This document shows, in pieces, positions 28,497 to 37,279 of a DNA stretch of 64,000 nt. The stretch covers positions 1-64,000 of the forward strand of contig JADIYA010000001.1 of assembly GCA_016705545.1 (NCBI GenBank), read 5' to 3'. Numbering within the stretch: position 1 is the first letter of the stretch; each line of letters begins with the position of its first letter. The notes below the pieces were generated by a model. It saw only the letters and a list, made by a program, of their open reading frames with translations, had not been told where the DNA came from and ran no database searches. This DNA is from Flavobacteriales bacterium (GTDB taxonomy: Bacteria; Bacteroidota; Bacteroidia; Flavobacteriales_F; PHOS-HE28). A program made the position numbers and the translations under genes.

Positions 28497-29405
28497 TCAG
28501 TAGCGCAGGAGCGCTTCGATCTCCTTGCGCAGGGTCCCGCCCTTCACCAGCCCAAGCACCTTCACGGAGAGCGCGCTCAACGGTGCAACCAGGAAAATGA
28601 GCATGGGCAGCGCGATGGAGAAGAACTTCACCCGGCGGATGCGGCTCTGCGGGTTGGCGTGGGCGCGCGCCATGATGAAACGGCGCCATTTGCCGAAGAC
28701 GAAGGTGGCCCTGCGCTCCAGCACCAATAAGGTGGGCTTGATCCGTGCTGAGCCCATGCGCAACAATGCATCATTGATGCCCTCCAGTGAGCCGCCCTTC
28801 AAATGATCGGCAAGGAGGTCCCCGAAGCGCGAAGCGCCCTGGATATCGGCAGAGCGGATGCCTGCGTGCGGGAATACGAGGAAGGGATCCTTGCGGCCCC
28901 AGAACATCCACCGGATGATCGTGATCACGCTGGTGAGGTTGCCGCTGCGGTCAACCACAGCGATGTTGCCCACCAATGACCCGCCGAGCGCAGTGATGCG
29001 CTCGCGCACGTATTCCTGCGCCATTACCCACATGTTGCGCGAACCGATCACCGTGAGCACCGGCCTGCCCTGGATGATCCCTCGTGCCTGCGGATGGAGC
29101 AGGAATGACGTGATCGGGATGGACGGATTCAGGTACCAGATGGTGTAGCCGAGAATGATCAGGTCGTAAGGGCCTTCTGCAGCGCTGAACGGGCGCAAGG
29201 GCATGGGCTCCCGGCCCGTGGATTCCGGGAACGCGTTGAAGAATGCCACACGCGACCATGGAAATGGGAAGGGCACCAGCGGCTCGATCGGAAGGTGATC
29301 CACGTGGATGCCTGCCTCCACGAGCGGGCCGGTGATCCGCTGCAGCAGGTCCGTGAGCTGGCCCGTTTGGCTGTAGTGGATGACGAGGACGCGTTTCGGT
29401 GCCAT
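28497..29405 (-). CDS. darA: dialkylresorcinol condensing enzyme, DarA-like (flavodoxin fold)
   Basis: A 302-aa protein starting ATG 29405 (MAPKRVLVIHYSQTGQLTDL). It has a flavodoxin-like phosphate loop at the N-terminus (HYSQTGQ), then LIILGYTIWYLNPSIPI and VLTVIGSRNMWVMAQEYV, as in the NAD(P)H-quinone/flavodoxin family. The C-terminal 60 residues are hydrophobic (FSIALPMLIFLVAPLSALSV) and probably membrane-associated. In the known pathway DarA oxidises the cyclohexanedione made by DarB to the resorcinol ring. The 41 bp gap to the M1 peptidase gene leaves open whether they are co-transcribed. Confidence 0.82.
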   Translation of the reverse strand: MAPKRVLVIHYSQTGQLTDLLQRITGPLVEAGIHVDHLPIEPLVPFPFPWSRVAFFNAFPESTGREPMPLRPFSAAEGPYDLIILGYTIWYLNPSIPITSFLLHPQARGIIQGRPVLTVIGSRNMWVMAQEYVRERITALGGSLVGNIAVVDRSGNLTSVITIIRWMFWGRKDPFLVFPHAGIRSADIQGASRFGDLLADHLKGGSLEGINDALLRMGSARIKPTLLVLERRATFVFGKWRRFIMARAHANPQSRIRRVKFFSIALPMLIFLVAPLSALSVKVLGLVKGGTLRKEIEALLRY

Positions 29406-29446
29406 GCGCTGCGTGTGGTCGGAGTTCGGCCGATAGGAGAAGGCGT

Positions 29447-31309
29447 TCACGGACGCGCCACGCCCCGCACGCCCTCCGGGAAGATCACGGCATCGTTATC
29501 ACGGTCGCGCTCGGCGGTGCGCGTGAAGGGATCGATGGTGACGCCCGCGAGCGAGGTGATATCGCCCTTCACGCTGAAGGTGTAGCGCGGATCGGTCCAT
29601 TGCCAGGACGGCAGTTGCGTGAATGGCGCGCGGTCCCGATCAGGCCGTTTCGCCCCGCGTGCCAAGGAGAGCGGTACATGGAAGAGGAGCTGGCCGCCGT
29701 CACGCCCAACAAGCATCACATCCACCGGCATCAGCATCTCTCCTTTGCGCTGAAGCGTGATCCGGATGGAATCGCCGACTTGCATCACCTCGGCTATGGC
29801 GTAGTCGAGCGTGCGCGTGGAGCTCACCCATTCATCGAAGTACCAATCGAGCTCCAGGCCGCTCTGCTTCTCAAAGGCGCGCTCCAGATCAATGGGCTCG
29901 GGGTGCTTGAATTTGCATGCGGCGTAGTACCGCCTCAATCCTTGCGCGAGGTCCTTCTCCCCTACCACGGATCCGAGCTGGTGGATGAGCATCTCACCGA
30001 AGCTGTATGCGGTAGCGCCATAAGCTGCATTGGTGTTGAAGTGATCGGCGTGCATGCTCGCGGGCTCGTGCTTTCCGCTCTCGGCAAGGCCGAGGTAGCC
30101 ATCGATGGACGATGCATGCGGATCGCCATCGCCGCCGAAAAGGTGCTGCATCACCTTGCTGCTCGCGTATTCGGTCATGCCTTCATCCATCCACGCGAAG
30201 CGGCCCTCGTTGCTGGCTAGCACGCCATAGTACCAGCTGTGCACGCTCTCATGAACGCTTACGCCCACAAGGCTGCCCAAACGCCTATTGCCTGTGATGA
30301 GTGTCAGCATCGGGTATTCCATGCCGCCATCGCCGCCTTGCACGAAACTATACTGCGGCCAAGGATACCGGCCGAAGTGCTCATTCATGAACCGGAAGTT
30401 CTTCTCCATGTATTCAGGCAACTGCCGCCACACGGCCTCAAGCTCCGGCGTGTCCTTGTAGAAGAAATGCAGCTCGGGTCCGTCGGCCATCGGCCGCACC
30501 ACATGCTTGTAGTCCTTGTCCGCCGCCCAGGCGAAGTCGTGCACATCCTTCGCGCTGAAGCGCCAGGTGAGCGTATTGCCGGCAGGTCGCTTCACGGCCT
30601 TCTTCGAAGGATAGCCGTGGCCCACCTGCTCCGGATTCTGCAGCACGCCGGTGGCGGCCACGGTGTAGGCGCTATCGAGCGTGAGGCGCACATCGAAATC
30701 GCCCCATACGCCGTGGAACTCCCGGCCCACGTATGGGATGGCGTGCCAGCCGCGATGATCGTACTCCGCGAGCTTCGGATACCACTGCGACATGCTGTAC
30801 GCCACGCCTTCCGCGTTGTCGCGGCCGCTGCGGCGGATCTGCACCGGCACCTGCCCCGCGAACGCATACGCCAATGTGGTGCTCCTGCCCGGCAGCAACG
30901 GTTGCGCGAGCGTTGCGCGAAGCACCGTCCCGAGATGCTCGAGCTGCACGGCCTTGCCGCCCTGTGCCATGCGCTCCACGCGCAATTCGCCCACTTCATG
31001 CGGTTCCAGCGCGGCGATGCGGTCGGTGACGCGCGCGTCGGGATCGGCAATGGTGCGCGACCGCACATCCATTTCGCTGCCAGGCCTGAACGCGTTGAAG
31101 TAGAGGTGGAAGAAGACCTCGCGCAACGTATCGGGACTGTTGTTGGTGTACGCCAGCGTGGCTATGCCGGTGAAACGGTGGGTGCTCGCGTTGAGGGCGA
31201 CATCCATGTCATACTTCACGCGCTGCTGCCAGCGGTCGCATTGGGCTTGCGCGAAGAATGAAGCGAATAGGGTGGCCAGCAAGGATGCTGCGCGGAAGGC
31301 GTGACTCAT
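29447..31309 (-). CDS. M1 family metallopeptidase (aminopeptidase N-like)
   Basis: A 620-aa exported protein with a signal peptide (MSHAFRAASLLATLFASFFA, then QAQ). It has an N-terminal beta domain, the GGMEYP exopeptidase motif (328-333) and the zinc site HESVH (353-357) with the third ligand Glu376 in WMDEGMTEYAS. It removes N-terminal residues from peptides in the periplasm or at the surface. No C-terminal sorting domain is present. It lies on the same strand as the pigment genes and downstream of the YdcF-like lipoprotein gene (39 bp gap). A functional link to the pigment cluster is not indicated. Confidence 0.92.
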   Translation of the reverse strand: MSHAFRAASLLATLFASFFAQAQCDRWQQRVKYDMDVALNASTHRFTGIATLAYTNNSPDTLREVFFHLYFNAFRPGSEMDVRSRTIADPDARVTDRIAALEPHEVGELRVERMAQGGKAVQLEHLGTVLRATLAQPLLPGRSTTLAYAFAGQVPVQIRRSGRDNAEGVAYSMSQWYPKLAEYDHRGWHAIPYVGREFHGVWGDFDVRLTLDSAYTVAATGVLQNPEQVGHGYPSKKAVKRPAGNTLTWRFSAKDVHDFAWAADKDYKHVVRPMADGPELHFFYKDTPELEAVWRQLPEYMEKNFRFMNEHFGRYPWPQYSFVQGGDGGMEYPMLTLITGNRRLGSLVGVSVHESVHSWYYGVLASNEGRFAWMDEGMTEYASSKVMQHLFGGDGDPHASSIDGYLGLAESGKHEPASMHADHFNTNAAYGATAYSFGEMLIHQLGSVVGEKDLAQGLRRYYAACKFKHPEPIDLERAFEKQSGLELDWYFDEWVSSTRTLDYAIAEVMQVGDSIRITLQRKGEMLMPVDVMLVGRDGGQLLFHVPLSLARGAKRPDRDRAPFTQLPSWQWTDPRYTFSVKGDITSLAGVTIDPFTRTAERDRDNDAVIFPEGVRGVARP

Positions 31310-31348
31310 GGTTTAAGGCCGCGCAAGATCGCACGCGCGAACCGACCA

Positions 31349-32041
31349 TCAGCGCCCGGCCTGAGCCGGACTGCACTGCTCGGCATCCTCCCATGGGATA
31401 TGCCTGCCCAATGTGCCGCGTAAACGCCTCCAGAACGACTCGCGCTCCACGATGGAAACGAAGTCGGGCACCAGCGCGACTTTGGGATCGAAGACGGGGT
31501 TCGTGGCCGCGAAGAGGTCGGAAACGCTATCGCGGACCAAGGGGAGTAAATCGATGTTTACGCCCAACTCTCTCGTCATCCGCCGCTGCATGGGCTTCAG
31601 CATCTTCACTTGGAACGCATCGCTGGCGAGGGCCACGTTCTTCAGCCCTGCGGCGCAAGCCATTTGGTAGCCGAAATACATGTTCTCCGTGCTGTGCTCA
31701 GCCATCTCGTCCAAGATGATATGCTCGCGCGGCACGCCCATGGCCACGGCGTATTCGCGCATGATCCGTGCTTCACTATAAGGCGTGTACACCGCAGCGC
31801 CCGACATTATCAAGCGGTCGGCGAAACCCTTCCGGTACAAATGAACGGCCCACACCAGCCGTGCCTTCAGGCCGATATGCACGCCGCCATCATCAGTGTA
31901 TGGCATGCCCGGCACGATCAGCGCATCGTAGGGTTTCTTCGCTTCGGCCCTGCTGTAATACTTGGCTGGATTGGAAACGGTGCAGCCGGTGAGCAACAGG
32001 ATCAGCAACGCGGTGGAATGGAGGAAGGGCCTGGCGCTCAT
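31349..32041 (-). CDS. YdcF/SanA/ElyC-family lipoprotein (DUF218)
   Basis: A 230-aa protein starting ATG 32041 with a lipoprotein signal ending LLLLTGC (Cys20). The DUF218 core is visible: YDALIVPGMPYTD, ADRLIMSGAAVYTPYSEA, REHIILDEMAEHSTENM and NVALASDAFQVKM. Members are envelope-associated and have been linked to cell-wall or vancomycin sensitivity and envelope homeostasis; the reaction is unknown. It is divergent from the YugP-type protease gene (124 bp). A CAACTTTG box, one mismatch from TAnnTTTG, lies 4 nt before the start. Confidence 0.82.
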   Translation of the reverse strand: MSARPFLHSTALLILLLTGCTVSNPAKYYSRAEAKKPYDALIVPGMPYTDDGGVHIGLKARLVWAVHLYRKGFADRLIMSGAAVYTPYSEARIMREYAVAMGVPREHIILDEMAEHSTENMYFGYQMACAAGLKNVALASDAFQVKMLKPMQRRMTRELGVNIDLLPLVRDSVSDLFAATNPVFDPKVALVPDFVSIVERESFWRRLRGTLGRHIPWEDAEQCSPAQAGR

Positions 32042-32165
32042 GGGGCAAAGTTGTGCTGATTCAACAACCTTCGCGGCGGAAGGTTCGGCGGGACAGCCTG
32101 CCGTATCGTCAGGGACTTGAACACGGCAGTGGAATTGCCGCTCCGGGCGCCAAACCGAACAGGCC

Positions 32166-32879
32166 ATGTTGATGGAGGGCAATTCGATGATGGGCGCGTA
32201 CGTGATCGGCATCGTGATGATGGGGATCAGCTGGCTGGTGAGCAACCAGTTGAAATCGCGCTTCGAGAAATACAGCCGCACGCCGCTGCGCAACAACATG
32301 AGCGGGCGGGAGATCGCAGAGCAGATGCTGCGCGACCACGGGATCACCGAGGTGAAGGTGGTGTGCGTGCCCGGCGCACTCACCGACCATTACAACCCGG
32401 CGAACCGCACCGTGAACCTGAGCGAACCGGTGTACCATGCCCGCAACGCTGCCGCCGCCGCGGTGGCCGCTCACGAATGCGGCCACGCCGTGCAGCATGC
32501 CACGGCCTACCAATGGCTCAACATGCGCAGCAAGCTGGTGCCCGTGGTGAGCGTGGCGTCGCGCTTCATGCAATGGGTGATCCTGGGCGGCATCCTGCTG
32601 CTGTCGGCCGCATCGCCATTGGGTGAGCCGGTGCTGCTGGCAGGCATCGTGCTCTTCGGTGCAACCACGCTGTTCAGCTTCATCACCCTGCCGGTGGAGT
32701 ATGATGCCAGCAAGCGCGCGCTTGCGTGGATCCAGCGGAATGGCATCGTCACCCAAGGCGAGTACGAAATGAGCGCCGACGCGCTGAAGTGGGCCGCGCG
32801 CACCTATGTGGTGGCGGCGATCGGATCACTGGCCACCTTGCTCTATTACATCATGATCTTCATGAACCGCAGGCGCTGA
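32166..32879 (+). CDS. membrane zinc metallopeptidase, YugP type
   Basis: A 237-aa integral membrane protein. Zinc motif HECGH (103-107, AAHECGHAVQHA), preceded by the family block RNNMSGREIAEQMLRDHGI. Membrane helices are at about 10-27, 135-160 and 215-233. The alternative start ATG 32187 (MMGAYVIG) has a GGAGGG 7 nt upstream and may be the true one; ATG 32166 is used here as the longest plausible. YugP-type (DUF2227/PF04298) proteases have no well-defined substrate. It is convergent with the ATPase gene. Confidence 0.88.
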   Translation: MLMEGNSMMGAYVIGIVMMGISWLVSNQLKSRFEKYSRTPLRNNMSGREIAEQMLRDHGITEVKVVCVPGALTDHYNPANRTVNLSEPVYHARNAAAAAVAAHECGHAVQHATAYQWLNMRSKLVPVVSVASRFMQWVILGGILLLSAASPLGEPVLLAGIVLFGATTLFSFITLPVEYDASKRALAWIQRNGIVTQGEYEMSADALKWAARTYVVAAIGSLATLLYYIMIFMNRRR

Positions 32880-32927
32880 TTGGGCGATGACCCTCATCGA
32901 ATCCCCGGTCTGTCCGAGGCTCCGCAT

Positions 32928-34472
32928 TCAATAACGCCTGCGCCGCGTGGTGCTACGGATGCCCAGCACGCCAAGCAATCCACGCGTGAGCTCGCGCACG
33001 ATGGTGTTGCCGACCTGGCGCGCCATCGGGTTCTTCGTCATTCTCTCCATGGTGCTCGGCCCTTCGCGTCGTGGGCGTTCCTCGTTGATGTTCTTCTCCT
33101 CCTTCTCAACTTCTTCTTCCTTGGCCTTCATCCGCTTCTCAAGGATCTCAAAGGCGCTCTCCCGATCGATCACCTCGTTGTAGGTCCTCACCAATTCGCT
33201 GCGCGCGACAAGGCCATCGATCTCCAAGGGATTCAGCACATCCATGCGGCTGATGGGTGCGCGCAGCAAGGTGTGCGCGAGCGGCGTGGGCGTGCCTTTC
33301 TCGCTTAACGCAGTGACCAAGGCTTCGCCAATGCCCAGCGAAGTGATCAGCTCCTCAACATCATAGAATGGCGTGACCGGATAGTTCTGCGCGGTCTTCT
33401 TGATGGTGGTGCGGTCCTTCGCCGTGAATGCGCGCAAGGCATGTTGCACCTTCAATCCCAGTTGCCCAAGCACGCCCTCCGGCACATCGTCCGGATCCTG
33501 CGTGCAGAAATAGACGCCGACACCCTTGGAGCGGATCAGCTTGATGATGGTCTCGATCTGCTCGAGCAGTGCTTTGGTGGCAGTGCTGAAGATCAGGTGC
33601 GCCTCATCGATGAACAGCACGAGCTTGGGCTTATCCGGATCGCCGACCTCCGGGAAGGTGCTGTAGATCTCGGCCAGCAGGCAGAGCATGAAGGTGCTGA
33701 AAAGCCGAGGCCGGTCCTGGATGTCGGTGAGGCGCACGATGTGCACCACGCCTTTGCCGTCCCTCATTTCGAGCAGGTCGTTCACATCGAAGCTGCGCTC
33801 GCCGAAGAAGCGGTCAGCGCCTTGCTGCTCGATCTCGATGAGTTTGCGCAGGATGATGCTCACCGTGGAGCCGCTCACCCGGCCATAGACTTTCCTGATC
33901 TCGTCCTTGCCCTCATCACTCACGAACTGGAGCATGCGTCGCAGGTCCTTCAGGTCGAGCAACGGCAGGCCGTGGTCATCGCAGTACTTGAATACGAGCG
34001 CGAGCACGCTCTGCTGGGTGTCGTTCAGCTCCAGGATCCGGCCCAGCAGCACTGGACCGAACTCGCTCACCGTGGCGCGCAGGCGGGCTCCCGGCTCCTT
34101 GCTCAGGCTAAGCAGTTCAACCGGCATGCCCTGCGGTCCATAGGCGATGCCCAGCTTGGCATGGCGTGCTTCGATCTTCTCGTTGCTGGTGCCAGGCGCC
34201 GCGATCCCGCTCAGATCGCCTTTCACATCCATCAGCAACGTTGGCACGCCATTGAGCGATAATTGCTCCGCTAGCACTTGCAGGGTCTTGGTCTTGCCGC
34301 TGCCGGTGGCGCCGCAGATGAGGCCGTGGCGATTCATGGTGCGCAGGGGCACCTTGACGGTGCATCCAGCGGGCACTTCGCCGTGGAAGAGCGCACCGCC
34401 CAGATCGATGGTGCTTCCCTTGAACGAGTTGCCTTCCGTGATGGCGCGGATGAAATCGTCTGGTGCGGGCAT
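32928..34472 (-). CDS. HerA-like ATPase, DUF853 family
   Basis: A 514-aa P-loop ATPase starting ATG 34472 (MPAPDDFIRAITEGNSFKG). Walker A GATGSGKTKT (54-63), Walker B KLVLFIDEAHLIF (about 293-305), and DPDDVPEGVLGQLGLKVQHALRA as the family block. The C-terminus is a charged coiled coil (EKRMKAKEEEVEKEEKNINEE) ending in a basic tail (TTRRRRY). DUF853 proteins belong to the HerA/FtsK superfamily and presumably move on DNA; the cellular role is unsettled. No NurA-like nuclease is adjacent. A TTCCTTTG box lies 17 nt upstream of the start. Confidence 0.88.
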   Translation of the reverse strand: MPAPDDFIRAITEGNSFKGSTIDLGGALFHGEVPAGCTVKVPLRTMNRHGLICGATGSGKTKTLQVLAEQLSLNGVPTLLMDVKGDLSGIAAPGTSNEKIEARHAKLGIAYGPQGMPVELLSLSKEPGARLRATVSEFGPVLLGRILELNDTQQSVLALVFKYCDDHGLPLLDLKDLRRMLQFVSDEGKDEIRKVYGRVSGSTVSIILRKLIEIEQQGADRFFGERSFDVNDLLEMRDGKGVVHIVRLTDIQDRPRLFSTFMLCLLAEIYSTFPEVGDPDKPKLVLFIDEAHLIFSTATKALLEQIETIIKLIRSKGVGVYFCTQDPDDVPEGVLGQLGLKVQHALRAFTAKDRTTIKKTAQNYPVTPFYDVEELITSLGIGEALVTALSEKGTPTPLAHTLLRAPISRMDVLNPLEIDGLVARSELVRTYNEVIDRESAFEILEKRMKAKEEEVEKEEKNINEERPRREGPSTMERMTKNPMARQVGNTIVRELTRGLLGVLGIRSTTRRRRY

Positions 34473-34506
34473 GCGTGCTGGATTGCCCGCAAAGGAAAGG
34501 TGCTGG

Positions 34507-34905
34507 TTACTTGAACGAGATGCGGTCCACGGCGAACCGTCCGCTTCCCGTGAGAAGCAGCGAGAGGTAGCCCAGCAGGTAAACGAGGGCCATTTCGCTC
34601 TCGCCGAAGGGCTGGCCGCGATCAACCACGAAGATGATCACGCCCATAGCGATGATCAGCGGGATCAAGGAGACCCGCGTCCACAGGCCGAGCACGACCA
34701 GGGCCGCGCAGATCACCTCCGCAAATACGATCAGTGCCAGGCTCACCGGACTGCCGAGCCCGATGGGGTCCGCGAAGCTGTCCATGCGCTCTCCGAACTT
34801 CATGAGCTTGGGCCAGCCATGCTGCCAAAGCATGGTGCCTCCGAAACCGAGGCGCATCAGCAGGTAACCAAGGTCTTCGGAAATGGGTTGACTGTTGAGG
34901 AGCAT
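34507..34905 (-). CDS. DoxX family membrane protein
   Basis: A 132-aa protein with four predicted membrane helices. The DoxX pattern is visible: DLGYLLMRLGFGGTMLWQHGWPKL, LALIVFAEVICAALVVLGLWTRVSLIPLII and GESEMALVYLLGYLSLLLTGSGRFAVD. DoxX proteins are small inner-membrane proteins, some tied to thiol or quinone redox. The role here is unknown. It precedes the DUF853 gene by 34 bp on the same strand. Confidence 0.88.
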   Translation of the reverse strand: MLLNSQPISEDLGYLLMRLGFGGTMLWQHGWPKLMKFGERMDSFADPIGLGSPVSLALIVFAEVICAALVVLGLWTRVSLIPLIIAMGVIIFVVDRGQPFGESEMALVYLLGYLSLLLTGSGRFAVDRISFK

Positions 34906-35054
34906 CGTTGGAGCAGAGGTTGGGGGTTGAGCAGCCTTAGCTGCTTAGCGCGCCGAAGGTGGCCCTCCGGATTGAGGGCCCGCTCGCTAGGAGCATGCAG
35001 TTTTCCACGAGGCATTGGGAACCTTTCACTGCGCCGTCCGTTGCACGCTCCGCC

Positions 35055-35765
35055 ATGAAGACCTTGACCACATCATTCCTGGTTATCGGAACCGCCCCTT
35101 TGTTCGCCCAGCAGAACTCGGACATGCTCGCGGGCATGAGCGCCATGCGCGCCCAGCAGCATACCCAAGCCGAGGCGTCATTCAGCAAGGCCGTTTCGGA
35201 GGCGCCTGATGACATGAAGGCCTGGTACTACCGCGCGGTGAACCGGATCGGCATGAACGACTTCGGCGGTGCCTTGAAGGACCTGGACCAAGCTCTCACG
35301 CTCAGCCCCGACGATGCCCATGCCTTGCTGCGCCGCGCTGAAGTGAAGAGCCGACTTGGCGCCGATCACAGCGCCCTAGCAGACCTGGCAAGGATCCTCA
35401 GCGTAAGACCCACCGGTCCTGCCGCCGAGCACGCTCTGCTGCAACTGGGCCACTTCGCCATGAGCAGCAACGATTACCTGGGCGCCAAGGCGCATTACGA
35501 TCAGCTGGTGCACATCGCACCCTACAACGCGCTGGGGTGGTGCGACCGCGGCATCGCGCTGGCGGCCATGCATGAAGACGACCTCGCGCTGAACGACCTC
35601 GACCATGCGGTGGAAATCGACCCCGACCTTGACCAAGCGCATGTGCAACGCGCCATCGTCCTCTTGCGCATGGACCGCAAACAAGAAGCCTGCGCTGCTC
35701 TCCATCAAGCCCATGACCTGGGCAATCTCAGCGTGGAAGAGATGCTGCTCATCTATTGTGAATAA
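35055..35765 (+). CDS. TPR-repeat exported protein
   Basis: A 236-aa protein starting ATG 35055 with a signal peptide (MKTLTTSFLVIGTAPLFA, then QQNSDML). At least four TPR units follow (AEASFSKAVSEAPDDMKAWY, ALKDLDQALTLSPDDAHALL, YLGAKAHYDQLVHIAPYNAL, ALNDLDHAVEIDPDLDQAHV). These make a periplasmic protein-binding scaffold; the partner is unknown. The gene is followed by a strong bidirectional terminator hairpin. Confidence 0.85.
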   Translation: MKTLTTSFLVIGTAPLFAQQNSDMLAGMSAMRAQQHTQAEASFSKAVSEAPDDMKAWYYRAVNRIGMNDFGGALKDLDQALTLSPDDAHALLRRAEVKSRLGADHSALADLARILSVRPTGPAAEHALLQLGHFAMSSNDYLGAKAHYDQLVHIAPYNALGWCDRGIALAAMHEDDLALNDLDHAVEIDPDLDQAHVQRAIVLLRMDRKQEACAALHQAHDLGNLSVEEMLLIYCE

Positions 35766-35810
35766 CCGGCCTTCCTGTGCCGACAGCCCGGATGGACCCC
35801 CGGGCGGCAA

Positions 35811-35834
35811 CGGGGCTTCCGCAAGGAGGCCCCG
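35811..35834. terminator. bidirectional terminator between convergent genes
   Basis: CGGGGCTTCC, loop GCAA, GGAGGCCCCG: a 10-bp GC-rich stem with one G-T pair, between the stops of the TPR gene and the minus-strand T9SS cargo gene. Confidence 0.75.
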
Positions 35835-35846
35835 CTGCGTTACTGG

Positions 35847-36446
35847 TCATTGCTTCACCACCCGGACTGTGAAGCTCCGGCCGTCGGCTATAGCCGTTAC
35901 CGTGTACACGCCGGCGGGGAGCGGACTCAAGTCGATCGGATGCTCCCGTCCAACCAAGCCATTCACCGACAGGACCACCCTGCCCTGCGAATCACTGATG
36001 GCGAGATCGACGCGGGCGCTTAAGGGAACGCGCAGCATCAAGGTGCTTGCGCCAAGGGTCGGCGAAGGGAACAAGCGGAAGTCCGATCCCGTGAGCTGGC
36101 GGTACTCAACCGCCTTCGACGAGCTGCGTCCTTGGCCGGAGAAGGCAATACGGTAGTGCACCGTGCTCAATTCAGGTGGTGCCTCGTCGAACCAATTGAA
36201 GGGAACCGCGAACGCAGGATCGCCGCAAAGGCCATCGATGCGATGCACGATGCTGAAATCGACCCCATCCGTTGAACGCTCCACTTGTGAGCCATCGCAG
36301 GTGCTCCCGCCGGTCATCACCCACTCCACATGGATGCGGCCATCGAGCACCGTGAGCGTGAAGGACTGGATGAAGGGATGCTCGTCATCCTGCGCGAGCA
36401 AGGAACTGCACGCTGTCAGGGCGAGGAGCACGAAGTGCGCGCGCAT
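35847..36446 (-). CDS. small T9SS type A sorting-domain protein
   Basis: A 199-aa protein starting ATG 36446 with signal peptide MRAHFVLLALTACSSLLA. Residues 20-125 form a fibronectin-like beta domain (FTLTVLDGRIHVEWVMTGG, CDGSQVERSTDGVDFSIVHRI, PPELSTVHYRIAF). The C-terminal 75 residues are a type A sorting domain (FRLFPSPTLGASTLMLRVPL to SFTVRVVKQ), with PSP in place of the common PNP. Only one small domain precedes the sorting signal, so it is a minimal cargo of unknown use. Confidence 0.82.
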   Translation of the reverse strand: MRAHFVLLALTACSSLLAQDDEHPFIQSFTLTVLDGRIHVEWVMTGGSTCDGSQVERSTDGVDFSIVHRIDGLCGDPAFAVPFNWFDEAPPELSTVHYRIAFSGQGRSSSKAVEYRQLTGSDFRLFPSPTLGASTLMLRVPLSARVDLAISDSQGRVVLSVNGLVGREHPIDLSPLPAGVYTVTAIADGRSFTVRVVKQ

Positions 36447-36450
36447 GGCC

Positions 36451-36458
36451 CGAAGGTA
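36451..36458 (-). promoter_or_regulatory. -7 promoter box before small T9SS gene
   Basis: Minus-strand TACCTTCG, 4 nt before the start codon, fits TAnnTTYG and implies a leaderless transcript. Confidence 0.4.
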
Positions 36459-36507
36459 ACGGCATCGAATGCCGAGCTTCGTCGCAGAACCGCGCGTATC
36501 CTGACCG

Positions 36508-37200
36508 ATGCCCACGCTCGCCGACCGCTTGCTCGACCTCATTCTCTGCTTCAAGCCTGAGCGCGCGCTGTTGCCTGCAGGCGTTGGCCTCCTGAATCCT
36601 TTGCGTGGTGAGCATGGCGCTGAAGTGCAACGCATCGTCACCGCATTCCACCACGGATTCTTCAACGACAACGATCCTCGAATGCTGCTCCTTGGCATCA
36701 ATCCCGGCCGTTTCGGAGCAGGCCTCACCGGCATCGCGTTCACCGACCCGAATGATGTGCGGGAGGTGCTCGGCATCCCGCATGAACTGCCTGACTCCCG
36801 CCCAGAAACCAGCAGCCGCTTCTTCAAGCAACTCGTTCTTGCCGCCGATGGGCCAGTACAGTTCTACAGTAAGGTCTATGTGCATTCGGTCTTCCCCTTC
36901 GGATTCACCTGCACGGGCAACAATGGGAAGGCGGTGAACCTGAACTACTACCACCGCAAGGATCTCGCGGAAGCCATTCGTCCATTGGCCACAGAATGGC
37001 TGAAGGGATTGATCGCTGCTGGCTGCCGCAGCGATCATGCGCTCTGCCTGGGCAAAGGCGAGAACTTCCGGTTCCTGCAGGAGCTCAGCATCTTCAATCG
37101 GATCACGCCGTTGGAACATCCGCGCTTCATCATGCAGTACAGGGCGAAGAGCGCTGATCGCTATGTGGCGGACTACCTTGAAGCGCTGCGGGATGCGTGA
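36508..37200 (+). CDS. SMUG2-type DNA glycosylase family protein (DUF4918)
   Basis: A 230-aa protein with a uracil-DNA-glycosylase-like fold. The active-site loop reads LLLGINPGRFGAGLTGIAFTDP (60-81), with Asn64 at the position used by SMUG-type enzymes, and the second motif HSVFPFGFTC (about 125-134) covers the substrate pocket. It should excise uracil or oxidised pyrimidines from DNA as the first step of base-excision repair. The SMUG2 subfamily's preferred lesion is not settled. It is a single gene divergent from the small T9SS gene (61 bp). Confidence 0.85.
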   Translation: MPTLADRLLDLILCFKPERALLPAGVGLLNPLRGEHGAEVQRIVTAFHHGFFNDNDPRMLLLGINPGRFGAGLTGIAFTDPNDVREVLGIPHELPDSRPETSSRFFKQLVLAADGPVQFYSKVYVHSVFPFGFTCTGNNGKAVNLNYYHRKDLAEAIRPLATEWLKGLIAAGCRSDHALCLGKGENFRFLQELSIFNRITPLEHPRFIMQYRAKSADRYVADYLEALRDA

Positions 37201-37279
37201 GGCAGAAATCCAACGATTCGTCCCGTACCCGTAACCTCTCCGTTGCCACAGCGACATTCCTTGCACTGAACCAGGCACC

